Positions 1 to 12,100 of a DNA stretch of 64,000 nucleotides are shown here, piece by piece. The notes below the pieces were generated by a model that saw only the letters and a list, made by a program, of their open reading frames with translations, was not told where the DNA came from and ran no database searches. Positions within the stretch are counted from its first letter, which is position 1; each line of letters begins with the position of its first letter. Made by a program: the position numbers and the translations under genes. Origin of the DNA: Struthio camelus (taxonomy: Eukaryota; Chordata; Aves; Struthioniformes; Struthionidae); assembly GCF_040807025.1 (NCBI RefSeq), contig NC_090982.1:89529463-89593462 (forward strand), given 5' to 3'.

Positions 1-716
1 AGCCGTTTTTAAAAATACACTGTTTGTTGTCTTTTACATGACTGTTTTTCAACGCAACATATTGTCTGCTTATTTAAGTGTTAAAAATATGGCTATATAC
101 ATTGTCTTTTTGAAACGTCATAGGGCATATGTGCCCTAAAGAGGATGCAGAGGATTCCTGAGAAATATTCATGTCAGAGCAGAAACAAGGAGAATAGAAA
201 ACAATCAGTTTAATTAGTAATAAAGATTGCACATGTTGAGTCATTCTTTGGCAATATGTCAGTCTAGCTGCTAACAATCAGGAGATGATTTGCCATGTGA
301 AACTTTCTGCATGACATAAAAATACAATTAAAATGTAGTTTCTGAAGGCAGTGCTAAAGAGTTCTCATAGTCTGGGAGAACTGATATGCTGCGTTATGTA
401 CGCAATTGCGGTCTCGGCGTGTAGCTGGATGAAGTTACACTGGCAAACGTTTATTCACGTTCATCCAGTGCGTTGGATACCGTAACTCAATCAGAGCTGA
501 CAAAACAAATTTTACATATAATTTATAGTAAAAAAACCCCAACTATTTTTCTAATATCTACAATATGTAGTTGCTTGTATGATTTCAAATACTACCTTTA
601 TCGAAGTTTTACTGGCATCTCCCCTGGGAAGGTTTTTGAAGTTTGCAAGTCACAAACAGTTATGAAATGAACCCTATATTTAAGGTTACATGAAATACTC
701 TATACGTCTTCTTTAG
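1..716 (+). other. ZNF532: ZNF532 last intron (3' part)
   Basis: This AT-rich DNA without a recognisable exon precedes the last ZNF532 coding exon. It ends in a polypyrimidine-type acceptor (cttctttag) whose AG is at 715-716. The upstream exons of the gene lie outside the window. I see no repeat or RNA gene here. The small open frames in it have no recognisable content. Confidence 0.8.
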
Positions 717-1211
717 GTTCCTAGTCCAAAGCGTAAATTGGAAGAACCCGTACTGGAGTTCAGGCCTCCGCGAGGTGCAATCACTCAGCCATTGAAGAAG
801 CTAAAGATAAATGTTTTTAAAGTTCACAAGTGTGCTGTGTGTGGCTTTACAACAGAAAATCTTCTCCAGTTTCATGAACATATTCCTCAGCATAAGTCTG
901 ATGGCTCTTCGTACCAGTGCAGGGAATGTGGACTCTGCTACACATCTCACGTGTCTCTCTCCAGACATCTCTTCATCGTACATAAGCTGAAGGAGCCTCA
1001 ACCAGTATCAAAACAAAACGGGTCTGGGGAAGATAATCAGCAAGAAAACAAACCCAATCATGAGGATGAATCATCTGACAATACGGTATCGGACAGAAGA
1101 TGCAAAGTGTGCGCAAAGACTTTTGAAACTGAAGCGGCCTTAAATACTCACATGAGAACCCATGGCATGGCCTTCATTAAGTCAAAAAGAATGAGTTCAG
1201 CTGAAAAGTGA
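717..1211 (+). CDS. ZNF532: ZNF532 terminal coding exon (partial gene)
   Basis: This exon encodes the C-terminal 164 residues of ZNF532, beginning VPSPKRKLEEPVLEF and ending in a TGA at 1209-1211. Three C2H2 zinc fingers are visible. Finger 1 is at about residues 39-59 (C-x2-C-x12-H-x3-H). Finger 2 is at 68-89 (C-x2-C-x12-H-x4-H) and finger 3 at 129-149 (x12, x3). A basic stretch (PLKKLKINVFKVHK) precedes finger 1, and an acidic low-complexity linker separates fingers 2 and 3. The tail AFIKSKRMSSAEK closely matches mammalian ZNF532 as I recall it. ZNF532 is a large nuclear multi-zinc-finger protein, related to ZNF592 and ZNF687, and is associated with ZMYND8- and BRD4-linked chromatin complexes. 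The exon starts at the acceptor at 716; the frame has no need of an internal start. Upstream exons are outside the window, so this is a boundary truncation and not a broken gene. Confidence 0.95.
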   Translation, partial: VPSPKRKLEEPVLEFRPPRGAITQPLKKLKINVFKVHKCAVCGFTTENLLQFHEHIPQHKSDGSSYQCRECGLCYTSHVSLSRHLFIVHKLKEPQPVSKQNGSGEDNQQENKPNHEDESSDNTVSDRRCKVCAKTFETEAALNTHMRTHGMAFIKSKRMSSAEK

Positions 1212-2530
1212 TCAGATTATTTGGGACGCAGAAATCTCTCTCCACATTGGAATATTAATGACATTTTTGTTACAGAAAGTTCACAATATAATAGCGTTAA
1301 CAGTACTGTTCAGGCTGTTGCAATATATTCTGCATAAATGTGTCCTCTTCACCTCATTGTCTATACCCTCAAAACCATTGAAGCAGTATTTGAGTTGAAA
1401 AGAGTTTGTATATATTTAAACTAATAACTTTTATACTCTTTGTTACGTGTTTGTATTGGTATCTAGTGGGAAATCTGTTTTTGTTTTGTTTCTGTTTTTT
1501 GTAGTAAGTTTCTTTGAAACGGAGTTCTTAATGCTGGGGCAGTTCGTGGGATCCGTTAAACCGTTTCTTACACGAGCGCTTCGGGAGGAACGGTTAGGTC
1601 GCGAGAGCGCGTCGCAAGGCAGCGCGGGGGGCAGAAAAAGGCCAGCAAGCCGAAGGGGCGGTTTTGAATTCCAGCAGACCTTTGCTTCCACATGTCTAAG
1701 GAAGCTTTTAAACTCTCTCTAAAAAATTGTCACTGCATGCGTAGAGTGCAGTGCTGGTTTTAGGCAGCAGCAACAGAGCAGGGGCAGACCCCTTGGAACG
1801 ACGACGTACTTCTGAGAAGTGTAATTGCACAACTCTCCGTCAGGAAGTGATTTTTTAGGCTTTGCCATCCGGTGCTCGTGATGAAGCTGAAGTTGTTACA
1901 AAAGGGCTGGGCTGCTCTGGATTAAACAAATAAGATGTAACTAGAGGACTAGGTTTATAATTATGATGTTTTATGTCATGTAATTTATTAAACATTATAT
2001 AGAAGTGAGTACGCAGCATTATGTATTTTCCTTTTTTTTTTCTGGTTCTGGAAAGAAAATAGGTAACCCTTGCTGCAGGGGTTGATATTTCCCAGCACGG
2101 TATGTGAATGCCAAATGTTCTGGTGCTCAGTGTTACGTACAACCACAACTGTCAAGAAGCTACCACACCAGCCTGGGTAGGTCTGGTTGGGCCTTTCGAC
2201 TTCAGCACAGACCATATGAAGCTAGTTCAGCCATTTCAAAAGACTATCTGATATCGCTAGTTATGCTTTCACAAAGAGCAGAAATGGTACCATACTGTCC
2301 CTTTCATATATAGTTCTCTGTGAGAGTTATATTTTTGGTTTGTTTTTGCATTTTATACCTTGTATGTATCCCTAAACAAATTTTGTACTTTTTTTTAAAA
2401 CAAATTGTGTATATATAGATAGCTGCATGAAATACAGTAGTAATTGTTTGGTTCCTTAAAAGTCTTGCTGCTGTCAGAAGTTATTATACACTACGTCCAT
2501 TATAACTGTATTAAACACATTTCATATGTA

Positions 2531-2536
2531 AATAAA
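2531..2536 (+). terminator. ZNF532: Poly(A) signal, ZNF532 proximal
   Basis: A canonical AATAAA lies about 1.32 kb after the stop codon, in an AT-rich setting with T-rich sequence following. Confidence 0.5.
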
Positions 2537-2976
2537 TGTGGAGCATTTTGCCCCTAAAGATTTGTGAGATTCTGTTATTTATCATTAAATTTTAACAATT
2601 TTAAAGATTGAAATGTTGGAAAAAATATGGATCCTTCTCCGCTTCCTCTGTAAACGTTCTTCATCATTCTGGAAATTGTGTATCATCAGATGCATTGGTT
2701 CTGCTTCCTCTCCTCATCCTCATTCTTAATTTGGTTCGTTGGTAGATGCTTGTTATCCCATTATATTACTCGAGTATTGAGTGGTGATAAGGTACTTCTC
2801 CATTCTAAAGCATATAGCTGGCGTTGCAGGTCCTTAGCGTGTGATGTACACTGGCCATCACTGCCCTGTCATTAAGTGTATACCTCTCTAACACTTGTTT
2901 GTTGATGTGCACTGTCAACTGTACAACAAATGAGTTATCACTATGCAGAATGGTGTTTTGTATACAGTGAACAGAT

Positions 2977-2982
2977 AATAAA
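2977..2982 (+). terminator. ZNF532: Poly(A) signal, ZNF532 distal
   Basis: A canonical AATAAA lies about 1.77 kb after the stop codon. It is followed by a T- and GT-rich stretch (tggttgtttattttctcttt) suitable as a downstream element. Confidence 0.5.
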
Positions 2983-3000
2983 AGTTAAATTTTCACAGCC

Positions 3001-5160
3001 ATTATTAATCCTGGTTGTTTATTTTCTCTTTTCATGGTCTTGCACCTGCAAAGGATACTGTGACCCAATAGCTTAGCCATCGGTTGTAGTCCCAAGAGGC
3101 AAAACACCAAAAGGTACTGACAAGCCAAAAGTGATTCAGACTCTTCTGAAAGTTACTGGGTCGCTGCGTGGAGTAACTCCGAGGTCCCAGTCCCCCTCCT
3201 GGGTCAGACGTGCCCAGGGGAAGGTCCTGCGCTGCCCCTGCTCCCGTAACTGGCGCTAAGCGTCCACATGGGACTTCATTGTGCCAGGGCAAGCAGAGGA
3301 GTCCAGCTACTTGGCGGTAGGCTCTGTTCAGGTTTGGGTGGGTTTTTTAAACATATATATATGTATAATTAGAAGATTGATTTAACTGTCCTCCTAGTAA
3401 CCTTGGCAAGGTTAATGGGCAGCGGGTTTCAAACTGCCCTACGCTGTCCCAACCCTTCTGTGTCAGCATTTATATACGCTGGGGTGTAGCACAAACTATA
3501 GCTTTTGCTTCCTGGCCAATAGTCCACTGCGTTGACCAAAGGTCTCCTTCTGTCAGAGGGAAACCGATGCAGCTGGGTCGGGGGGGAAGAGCTCTCTCAC
3601 AGGCCTTTGCTGCTTCTTCCAAATACCAAACCTACAAAAGGAGATCTGGTGGGGCCATTTATAACATAGTGTTTCTCGCCTGGTATTACTTGCCTCATCC
3701 TCTGGGGGTTTTCCCTCTGCATCTTCTCAGTAGTTCAAGACTGCTAGGTACTATGAACGAAGAGGCCTGGTAGGTCACCTTTCTTTCTCTCCGGGGTAAA
3801 TTGTACCTCTTTGTCCAGACCAATTTCCAAGCATCACTCCGTCAGTGGTGCTTCGGTCTGTTCCCCATTGAGACTCTTCTGCTAGGAAGTCGATCTTGTC
3901 CTAGGAGAGACTGACTTTTTGTTTATTGGAATTTTGTTTGGTCTTGTGCAAAGCAAGCTTCACGCTTGATTTGGCTGACCCTTTCAGAAATGGCAAAATT
4001 CCCAATAAATTTATAAAAAACAAATAACAGCATGGTGCCACAGCCAGCAGGGATGGCACAAAGAAGGGAACGTGTAAGATGTTTTCTACATGTTTTCAGG
4101 CCAGCAAACCAGTATCAAGCACCCGCACGACCGCAGTGGTCTTGGAGCCGAGGACAGCTGCTGGCAGGCTGTGCTGAAAGAAGGGAACGAAAAGAAAAGC
4201 GAATTTGTGACCTCTCCTCCTTTTCACCCTGTCTGTTTTGCTGCAAGGCTGAAAGAGGAGTAACTGAAACCTTCCCAACAGCCCAGATCAGCTCCCAAGG
4301 CTGCTGCTGCGGCACGAACTGAGCAACGAACGTCACAGCTGCTGCTCAAATTAAGCCAGCTCTGGTCTGGTGTGTTAGCAGCGAATTCAGGGTGTTTCCC
4401 TCAAGAAAAGGAAGTAAACCCTAAGCTGTGCATCCTCTGGAGAGGCTCCCGACTCTTGGGAATGGCAGGAGGCAGAGGAGCGATAGGAAGGCAGCACGTC
4501 TCTTCCACGTCTGCAGCAGCATCTCTGGGTGGCCGCAGACGAGGTCTGGATTTCGGAAGGGATCGATGAATGAGAGGAAACCAAAGAGACGGGACTGTCG
4601 ACACGTGATTGCCTGCCTGTAAAACCTACCCAAAGGTTATTACATTTCCCACCTATCATGACACTTTAGAGTTTATCCTCCTGTACCCACACTCTGGAGT
4701 TAGGAAGAATTTCCTGTTTCACATAGTGATTTTGAAACACAAAGCTGCTGAATCCCTTGCCCCAGGCGTTTGGGATAAACAGGAAACTCAGCTCTGCCTC
4801 AAGAGCCTCAGACCGATGCTCTGGCCACAGGATCGTCCCCGCATCGGGGAGACTCCTCACCGTGGAGGAAAGAAGTCCGGGCTGTGCCACAGCAGAAACC
4901 TTCCTGGTGATGGGAAACTGCTGTAGGACACGAAACCCAGACCAGAGCTGAGCAAAGGTTTGTTTTCCTGCCGACTCTGTCCGAGGAACATAATTCTGCT
5001 TACCACAGACTTATTTTCATGCCAGGACAAGAGAGTTTGCCATTACAAAGTCAATACTTTGTTACTGAAAGTCCTGATAATTGGATCATCTAATTTTTGT
5101 TTTTTGTTTTTTCAATATTGCTGTCCTACTGCTGGCTTTTCTGGTTTGACCTTGCCAGCT
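3001..5160. other. Intergenic DNA, nothing recognised
   Basis: This is unique-looking sequence of mixed composition. No exon with flanking splice sites, no RNA gene and no clear repeat was found. The short overlapping open frames between 4,030 and 4,950 on both strands look like chance. Confidence 0.5.
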
Positions 5161-5169
5161 AGGTCAAGG

Positions 5170-6010
5170 GACCCTTCGCTTATGCCGGGCGTTCATTTTG
5201 CTATTACAACATGCGAGTGCTAGGGAAAATCGGGAACGTCTGTGTTTGGTGGAGAGACAGCGTCTGGGCTCCCACCCAAGGTGCCTGCCCAGCTGGGCGC
5301 CAGGCAGGGCGTTTCGAGGACGGCGCCGTGCGGCGGCCGCGTCGCAGAGCTCTGGGCGCGCGCCGCTCTGCGCTCGCCGATGCCTTGCCTCCTGATGTGC
5401 CGCAGATCGCCGCAAGCAGCACAACCGCCCGGGAGCTGGTCTCGCTCCTTGGCCGCCAGCTCGGAGGCTGTCACGAGCCGGCTGGCAACGCACTTGGCGA
5501 TGCCCAGGAACAGGGAGGCTGAGCCGCAGGAACCGGCTCCTGCTGCAGCAGGGCAGGTCTGGCGGCCCCCGCTGTGCAAACGCAGAGCGCGAGGGCCCGG
5601 GGTCTCCCGGGGGTCCCCCCCACCGTCTGCCTCACAAATTGCAGCTCTGGAGCTCGCGTTTCTTAAGCTGATTTACCGGCATCAAATACATGGCCAAATT
5701 TCAGCAACCGCTCCTCCTCAGCAGTACGGGCGTGCTGAGACTTGCTCTTGTTTGCTGAGTAGAGGTGAATCGCCCAAGGCATCCCAAGAAGGCTTCCGGA
5801 CGCTGGCCGGTGTCGAGCAGAGAGGGGCGCGTGGGCGAGCGGCCGGGCGCGGGGCTGGGCAGGGGCAGCCGAGGGGGCAGCTGCCAGGTGCACCACCTCC
5901 ACCGTCACCGGCCCCCAGCGGCCCCCGCAGACAGGTCGCCTCCAGCCCCGCTGCGAACCTGGCGCTATAGATCTGCCAGGGCTTCCTAACGGGAAGGCAA
6001 TTTCCAGAGC
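5170..6010. promoter_or_regulatory. Orphan CpG-rich block
   Basis: CpG dinucleotides are dense from about 5,270 to 5,960, with GC-rich sequence and no TATA box. Open frames exist on both strands because of the composition, but none resembles a known protein. It may be an unassigned promoter, enhancer or lncRNA start. It is separated from a second CpG-rich block (7.8-8.8 kb) by AT-richer DNA and the minisatellite. Confidence 0.4.
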
Positions 6011-6349
6011 CCGGGAGGTGACCTCCGCTTCGAAACACACCGCTGGAAGCCAGCAAAAGGGAAAAACGCTCAATTTGCACGCCCAGGGGAATTGTTTCTT
6101 CTTGTAAGCTGTAAAGAAAATATTTGAACATATTTTTGCTCGAGAGCTGACATTTGCATTGTTTGCTTTTAATTACTGTTGCGAAACTGAGAATAAATGA
6201 CAAGGGTGAAGATACTCTGCTTGCCTACGCTGGCTTTCCTCCGCAGAGCCGGCAGCGGCGAAGCCAAGCCTGTGAAACCTCTCCGCGAGGCAGCACCGGG
6301 ACCGTTTGCCCTTCGCTGTTTCGAAGCTGCGCTTCTGGCTGACGGTGCA

Positions 6350-7735
6350 CATCCCACCCAGCAAACCAACCGAGCAAACCCATCTGACCCAGCAAACCAA
6401 CCCATCCGACCCAGCAAACCAACCCAGCAAACCCATCCAGCCCAGCAAACCCACCCAGCAAACCCATCCGACCCAGCAAACCCATCCAACCCAGCAAACC
6501 AACCCAGCAAACCCACCCAGCAAACCAACCCAGCAAACCCATCCAGCCCAGCAAACCCACCCAGCAAACCCATCCGACCCAGCAAACCCATCCGACCCAG
6601 CAAACCCATCTGACCCAGCAAACCCATCCAACCCAGCAAACCAACCCAGCAAACCCAGCAAACCAACCCAGCAAACCTATCCGACCCATCCGACCCAGCA
6701 AACCAACCCAGCAAACCTATCCGACCCATCTGACCCAGCAAACCCACCCGGCAAAGTCATCCAACCCAGCAAACCCATCCAACCCAGCAAACCCACCCAG
6801 CAAACCCATCCGACCCAGCAAACCAACCCAGCAAACCCATCCAACCCAGCAAACCCACCCAGCAAACCCATCCAACCCAGCAAACCAACCCAGCAAACCC
6901 ATCCGACCCAGCAAACCCACCCAGCAAACCCATCCAACCCAGCAAACCCATCCGACCCAGCAAACCCACCCAGCAAACCCACCCAGCAAACCCATCCGAC
7001 CCAGCAAACCCATCCGACCCAGCAAACCCACCCAGCAAACCCACCCAGCAAACCCATCCGACCCAGCAAACCCATCCGACCCAGCAAACCCACCCAGCAA
7101 ACCCATCCGACCCAGCAAACCCATCCAACCCAGCAAACCAACCCAGCAAACCCACCCAGCAAACCAACCCAGCAAACCCATCCAGCCCAGCAAACCCACC
7201 CAGCAAACCCATCCGACCCAGCAAACCCATCCGACCCAGCAAACCCATCTGACCCAGCAAACCCATCCAACCCAGCAAACCAACCCAGCAAACCCAGCAA
7301 ACCAACCCAGCAAACCTATCCGACCCATCCGACCCAGCAAACCAACCCAGCAAACCTATCCGACCCATCTGACCCAGCAAACCCACCCGGCAAAGTCATC
7401 CAACCCAGCAAACCCATCCAACCCAGCAAACCCACCCAGCAAACCCATCCGACCCAGCAAACCAACCCAGCAAACCCATCCAACCCAGCAAACCCACCCA
7501 GCAAACCCATCCAACCCAGCAAACCAACCCAGCAAACCCATCCGACCCAGCAAACCCACCCAGCAAACCCACCCAGCAAACCCATCCGACCCAGCAAACC
7601 CATCCGACCCAGCAAACCCACCCAGCAAACCCACCCAGCAAACCCATCCGACCCAGCAAACCCATCCGACCCAGCAAACCCACCCAGCAAACCCATCCGA
7701 CCCAGCAAACCCGTCCGACCCAGATTGGAGCAGAC
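6350..7735. repeat. Minisatellite, CCCAGCAAAC-based
   Basis: About 1.39 kb of tandem units is built from a 10-base module (cccagcaaac) joined to an 8-base module (ccatccga or ccatccaa). This gives mixed 10- and 18-base periods with occasional variants (cctatccga, ccggcaaagtcatcc). On the + strand it reads as an open frame of N/P/A/S/D/K/Q repeats, and the - strand is open in several frames, both being products of the repeat. A block at about 6440-6931 recurs, identical as far as I can follow by eye, at about 7079-7570 (offset 639 bases). This points to recent duplication inside the array. Confidence 0.97.
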
Positions 7736-7789
7736 CTACTGACTGAGGCTTCAGGCGGCAGGCAAAGCCAGGGGTTAGCAGCAGGGCTG

Positions 7790-8780
7790 CGTTGACACTT
7801 GGCGAGATCGCTCGGTCCAGGGCCAAGGCAGGAATCTGGGGTCGCCGCGGAGGCGGTGCTGGACGGCCGGACGTCCCCCCGCTTCGGGCGCTCCCAGGCG
7901 AGCGTTCGGCCCCTCCGCGCGGCCGGGGGCCGAGCCAGCGCTCCCCCGCCGGCTCACCGCCGCTTTTCCCCTCAGAAGCAGCGCGTCAGACTGTGAAAAA
8001 GGGGAGGGGGCGCGGGGCCGGGGCGGCCGCCCCAGGGGCAGCGGGGCAGGGGCCCCCGCGGGGCCTGGGCGCCGGCCGCGGCTCTCCCGGTTTTGGGGCG
8101 CGCAGCTCGGCCTGCCCAGGGCCCCGGGGGCCTCGGCCCCGGCGCAGCCCGTCGCCTCCGCCTCCTTTACCAAGGGCGTCGAGGCAGGCCTGACCTTTCC
8201 GCGCTGTCAGCCCTGCCTCCCTCCGCCGCCCGGAAAAACCCACTGCATCACAAAGCCTTTCCCAAACGTTCGGGCCCGCGAGGAGTGAATGATTTCTGTT
8301 TGGCTTTCAGGCCGTGGTTAAAAGGTTATGTGTGTCCAGGCTCCCGAGGGCCACAGGAAAGGTCGCGGCCCGAGGAGCGGCGACCCACGCGGGGCGCCGG
8401 GCTGCGGCCCGCCGCGCGGGGAGCCCCACCGGCCGCCCTCCGGCCCGCTGTCCCTGGGCCCCAGGCTGCCGCCTCCGGCCCCCCGCCCCGGTTGTCTCGC
8501 CGCCGCCGTTTCTGCCGGAGCTGGAGGAGGGCCGGGGGGCCGGCGGGCCCTCGGCCGGGGGCAGCGGGGCAGCTCTCGCGGGGGGCCGCGGGGGCACAGG
8601 GCGGGCTGTCCCCTCGCGCCTTGCTCTGTGGGCACCAACGCCATCCTCCCGCTGCCAGGACCCGGCACGGCGGCCAAAACGACCCAGGTTCAGCTGGAAA
8701 AGGAAGGGGAGGCGTTGCAGCCGCCCTCTCCAGCCCCCGGGTTCTGCGCTGAAGGAGCAAATACGTCTGGAGCCCGAGCG
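7790..8780. promoter_or_regulatory. Orphan CpG-rich block beside the minisatellite
   Basis: This is very GC-rich, CpG-dense DNA that starts immediately after the 6.35-7.74 kb array and ends at about 8,780, where composition falls sharply. Open frames occur in all frames, as expected for such composition. No recognisable exon or TATA box was found. It could be the promoter of a non-coding transcript. Confidence 0.4.
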
Positions 8781-9185
8781 CGACTATGAGCAAAATAATC
8801 CGAGCTTTGCATCTCCCACGGATGCGTCCCTTAATGTGATTTGGCAGAAGCCTTTATCCACTTCTGTGGTCATTTCATAGTCTCAGTCCTGCTGTTTTGC
8901 ATGCACAGACGCTAACGCGCTGTGAGCGGCGCTCGGCCGGAGTCTGCCCACCGCCCGGCCAGCGCGGCCGAGCGCTGCGTGACGGGTTAATATTCCAGGT
9001 CGAGCATGGCAATATTTCCTCTTTTAAGCGCCTGTCACTTCTTCAGTTAAAATGCAGAGCAGTCCCTGATGACTGCAATCGGGCCGTAACCGGAGGAGCT
9101 ACTTTATCACAATTTCCCTTGATCATTGCATTTGCGCGCTGCCGCCGTTAGCGAAATGAGCAGGGCCCTTTATAGGCAGAGAAAC
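8780..9185. promoter_or_regulatory. Possible conserved non-coding element
   Basis: This is a unique, balanced-composition block at the edge of the CpG-rich region. It contains TAATCC at 8796-8801, an OTX-type core. It also has a TTTGCAT octamer-like run near 8806 and 8896, a TTAATATT run near 8989, and a TTTATA near the end. Such motif-rich sequence in a gene desert next to a developmental locus resembles vertebrate enhancers. This is inferred from texture only. Confidence 0.25.
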
Positions 9186-12100
9186 GTCTCTTGGTCCAGC
9201 CGCTCCAGAATTACTCGCCTCACCAAGATTTGTCCTACGTGTGATGTGCTCCTCTCCCGTCATGCCAGGCACTTTCCAAACGCTCATAAAACTCAAGGCA
9301 TACGCGTCAAACAGCAGAGGCCACATTTGTCTCCACCGAACTCAGCAGGCTCCAGATCTTCTTAGGCGGTGCCACCACTGAGGCCACCAGGTGCCATCGC
9401 ACGTTTCCTTTTTGGTCTCTTAGACAGCACTGAGCCTCAGGTACTCAGCGCAGGCTAAGCAAAGAGCAAAGTGACCGGGTGCTGCTATCAGCCAGCTTGG
9501 CTGCTGCTGCAACGGCGCTGATGTTCCCGGGCAAAGCGATTTCAGGAAGAGAGACCGGATCAGAAACTTAAGGGTCTAAACGATCACAGAAAAGCCATAA
9601 ATAGTTCAAGACCTACATTAGAGTGCCAAGAAATTCAGAGTTGTGGATAAACTTGGAAAAAAAAGAATCAAGCCTGTTTAGGAAAGGAAATGCGCTGCGC
9701 CGGCCCGGAGGTGACGCGCGCTTTGCTCTGCCGGGCTCTGAGCTTTGCACCTCAGCCGCGGCTCGGGGAACAGGCTTCACCAGGGCCCCCAGACCCTTCC
9801 AGGAATAGTTTCACTTTGGCCAGGCCGTTTTCTGCAGGCGCTGGAGCGAGCTGTGCTAAAGCCAACTGAGCGCAGGTCAGGCAGGCAGCAGCCGAGTTCT
9901 CGATTTAACCGTGGAGCCAGTGTGTCTCCTCGCGCCCGCCCCGAGTTACCCTGGGGTCTGGGAGGGAACGCGGCAGATATCGCCTGGCAGACACACGCTT
10001 CGCAGCCCAGCTGCGAGGAACACAGTGGCACATCAACACGTGTGTGCATGTGCCCAAAAGCACCCAGGAAACATTCATCTTTTTTGTTAATGCTTACCAT
10101 AAACTCCCAAGGCAACTCTTTTTTCTGCTTTATAGTAGATTCTTAAGTATTAATATAATTATTGTGTTCAGTAATGAAGCGGCAACCTGAACCTGCCACA
10201 GCTGGTGGCAGCCCACCTGGGTCCCACCCTGGCAATTGCCACCCTGGACCTTTCCTGCTTCGCTGGCCCTAAGCCAGCTCTGGCAGGAGGAGATCGACCA
10301 TCTGTAGAACAAGAGGAGGTGGCCAAGTGGTTTAAACCCCAAAGGTAGCCAGTGCCTTCGTGCCACAGTCCCAGGGATAAAACCAAGTCAGCAGCAGGAG
10401 ACAGATGTAGTACGGTGAAACGAGAAGTCAGCAGTGCCCTCTGATCAGCTCCTGCCCAGTGTTTTGGCAATCCTGGCTGTACAGCGCTTTGGATCTATTC
10501 AGATAGCTTAAGGAGGAGGAGATGCGTTGTCCTCCACTTACAAAGGAGAGAAGATCCATGGAAAGATGACAAACCATAGACGTGAAAAATAAAAATAAGG
10601 CAACTTTAGGGAGAGCTGTATCATCTAACTGACACTCCAAACAGTCTGTTTTTGTTGTAGTCATGTAGTCCATCAGTCCCGATGCAAAAGCGCTGTATCA
10701 CAGAGAAGAAGCGAGTGGCGCAGTGCACGGGAGACTCCATATGCAGCTGCCCATAGCTCACCTCCCTCGGGAGGCAACCTAGGAGCCCTGAAACGGATGA
10801 GAGATCTGCTCTTGACTCAGCTTCAGGCCCTCTCAAAACACCATACGGGTGGTAGTTTCACGAAGAGGTGACAGGATGGCAGAGGGACATCTAGCACTCA
10901 CATCTCAGGCGCCGTGCTGTGCCCCCTGGAAGCGTCTGTCTTTCCACCGACCTTGGGGCTACGAGGCTGCACGCTGGACACCTTCGGGCACATGTGCTGC
11001 AGAGAGCTGTGACCCCTCGGCTCCCCCAGGCAGCCTCGTCACCTCTCCGAAAGCTTCCAGCACCATTCTGGTGAGGGCTTTGGCAAGAGCAAAGCATACT
11101 GAAAAAGGCCCCAACCAGTCAGAAAGGCAAAACACCCTGACCTGCTTAACTCTTCCAAGCTGCGCAGCGACTGAAACAGCTGGTATTCTTTGGCTGATGC
11201 TTTCCTCTGCGTTGACAGTAAGCTGGTGGTACTGGAAAAGACTGCACTTGATTAACAGCAAGGAGCATTTGCTTGAGCTTTAGGATTTCCATTTATCAGT
11301 TTGGCAAATATAAGCAAATCCACCTGCAAAGGAGGAGAGCTTTTGTTGGACACTTCTTTAGAGATATATACAGAACTGGACTTGAGCTGAAGTTCAATGA
11401 ACGGGCGAGGACCTGGCCTTTCCTAACAGTCAGAGCTATCGTCAGATTGCTTTGAATTTCAGTGAGAGGTTACTGCTGGCTTCATTAAAAATTTGGCATC
11501 TTCAGGAACACGGTGAGAGGTGTCTGTATGACTGTGTGAGTGTAAAGAGATGGTTTAGCTTTGCTAATCCCTGGGAAGAGGAGAGCATGGAAGCACCCTG
11601 ACTGGCTTCCCAAGTGGGTTTTCGCTTTCAGCAGGAAGGTAAGCTTAACTCTTTGATGCCTCAACGCCAGCCAAAATCTTATGAGCAAACCTGCCTTTGT
11701 GTTTAGCCTTTATTTCTTCAGGCTGAGAAGAGAAAAGCTCAGTCAGGTTTACCCATGTACTTTGAATATGAGAGTCTTTCAAATAAAAAGCTCTTAAATT
11801 AGGAGAAGATTAAGCTATCGAGCCTTGGAGAAGAATGGGCTTTGTAATAACCACCTCTATGTTTTAGCAAACATGACAAACAAAAGAGGATGTGAAATAA
11901 CGGTGAAGGAGAATTAGTGGCCCCTGCAGCTGCAGGGACAAACAGCTTGTGCAGAGCGTCCCGTACGAAGCACACCGGTGCGGACAACGGCACCTCTGCA
12001 AGGGCATCGCTTCTGTACCGCCGCGTGGCGCAGAGCAGCCGCGAGCTTCTGCTGATGCACAAGTCACCGTGGCCATGGGCTGCCACAAGGCATGACAAAG

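Larger units (their letters stand above)
1212..3000 (+). other. ZNF532: ZNF532 3' untranslated region
   Basis: This is mostly AT-rich sequence after the stop codon. A GC-rich patch with several CpGs sits at about 1540-1670. Two canonical AATAAA signals, at 2531 and 2977, allow a short and a long 3' UTR of roughly 1.3 and 1.8 kb. The end is inferred from the distal signal plus about 20 bases. Confidence 0.65.

Noticed and set aside
738-740. TTG as a start codon of a short zinc-finger gene
   Set aside because: The frame continues upstream to a splice acceptor at 716 and matches the interior of ZNF532.
6350-7735. CRISPR-like array
   Set aside because: Units are contiguous without unique spacers, and the window is vertebrate nuclear DNA.
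6306-7742. 478-codon frame of N/P/A/S/Q repeats
   Set aside because: Product of the minisatellite. The frame changes where unit lengths change, and the other strand is open too.
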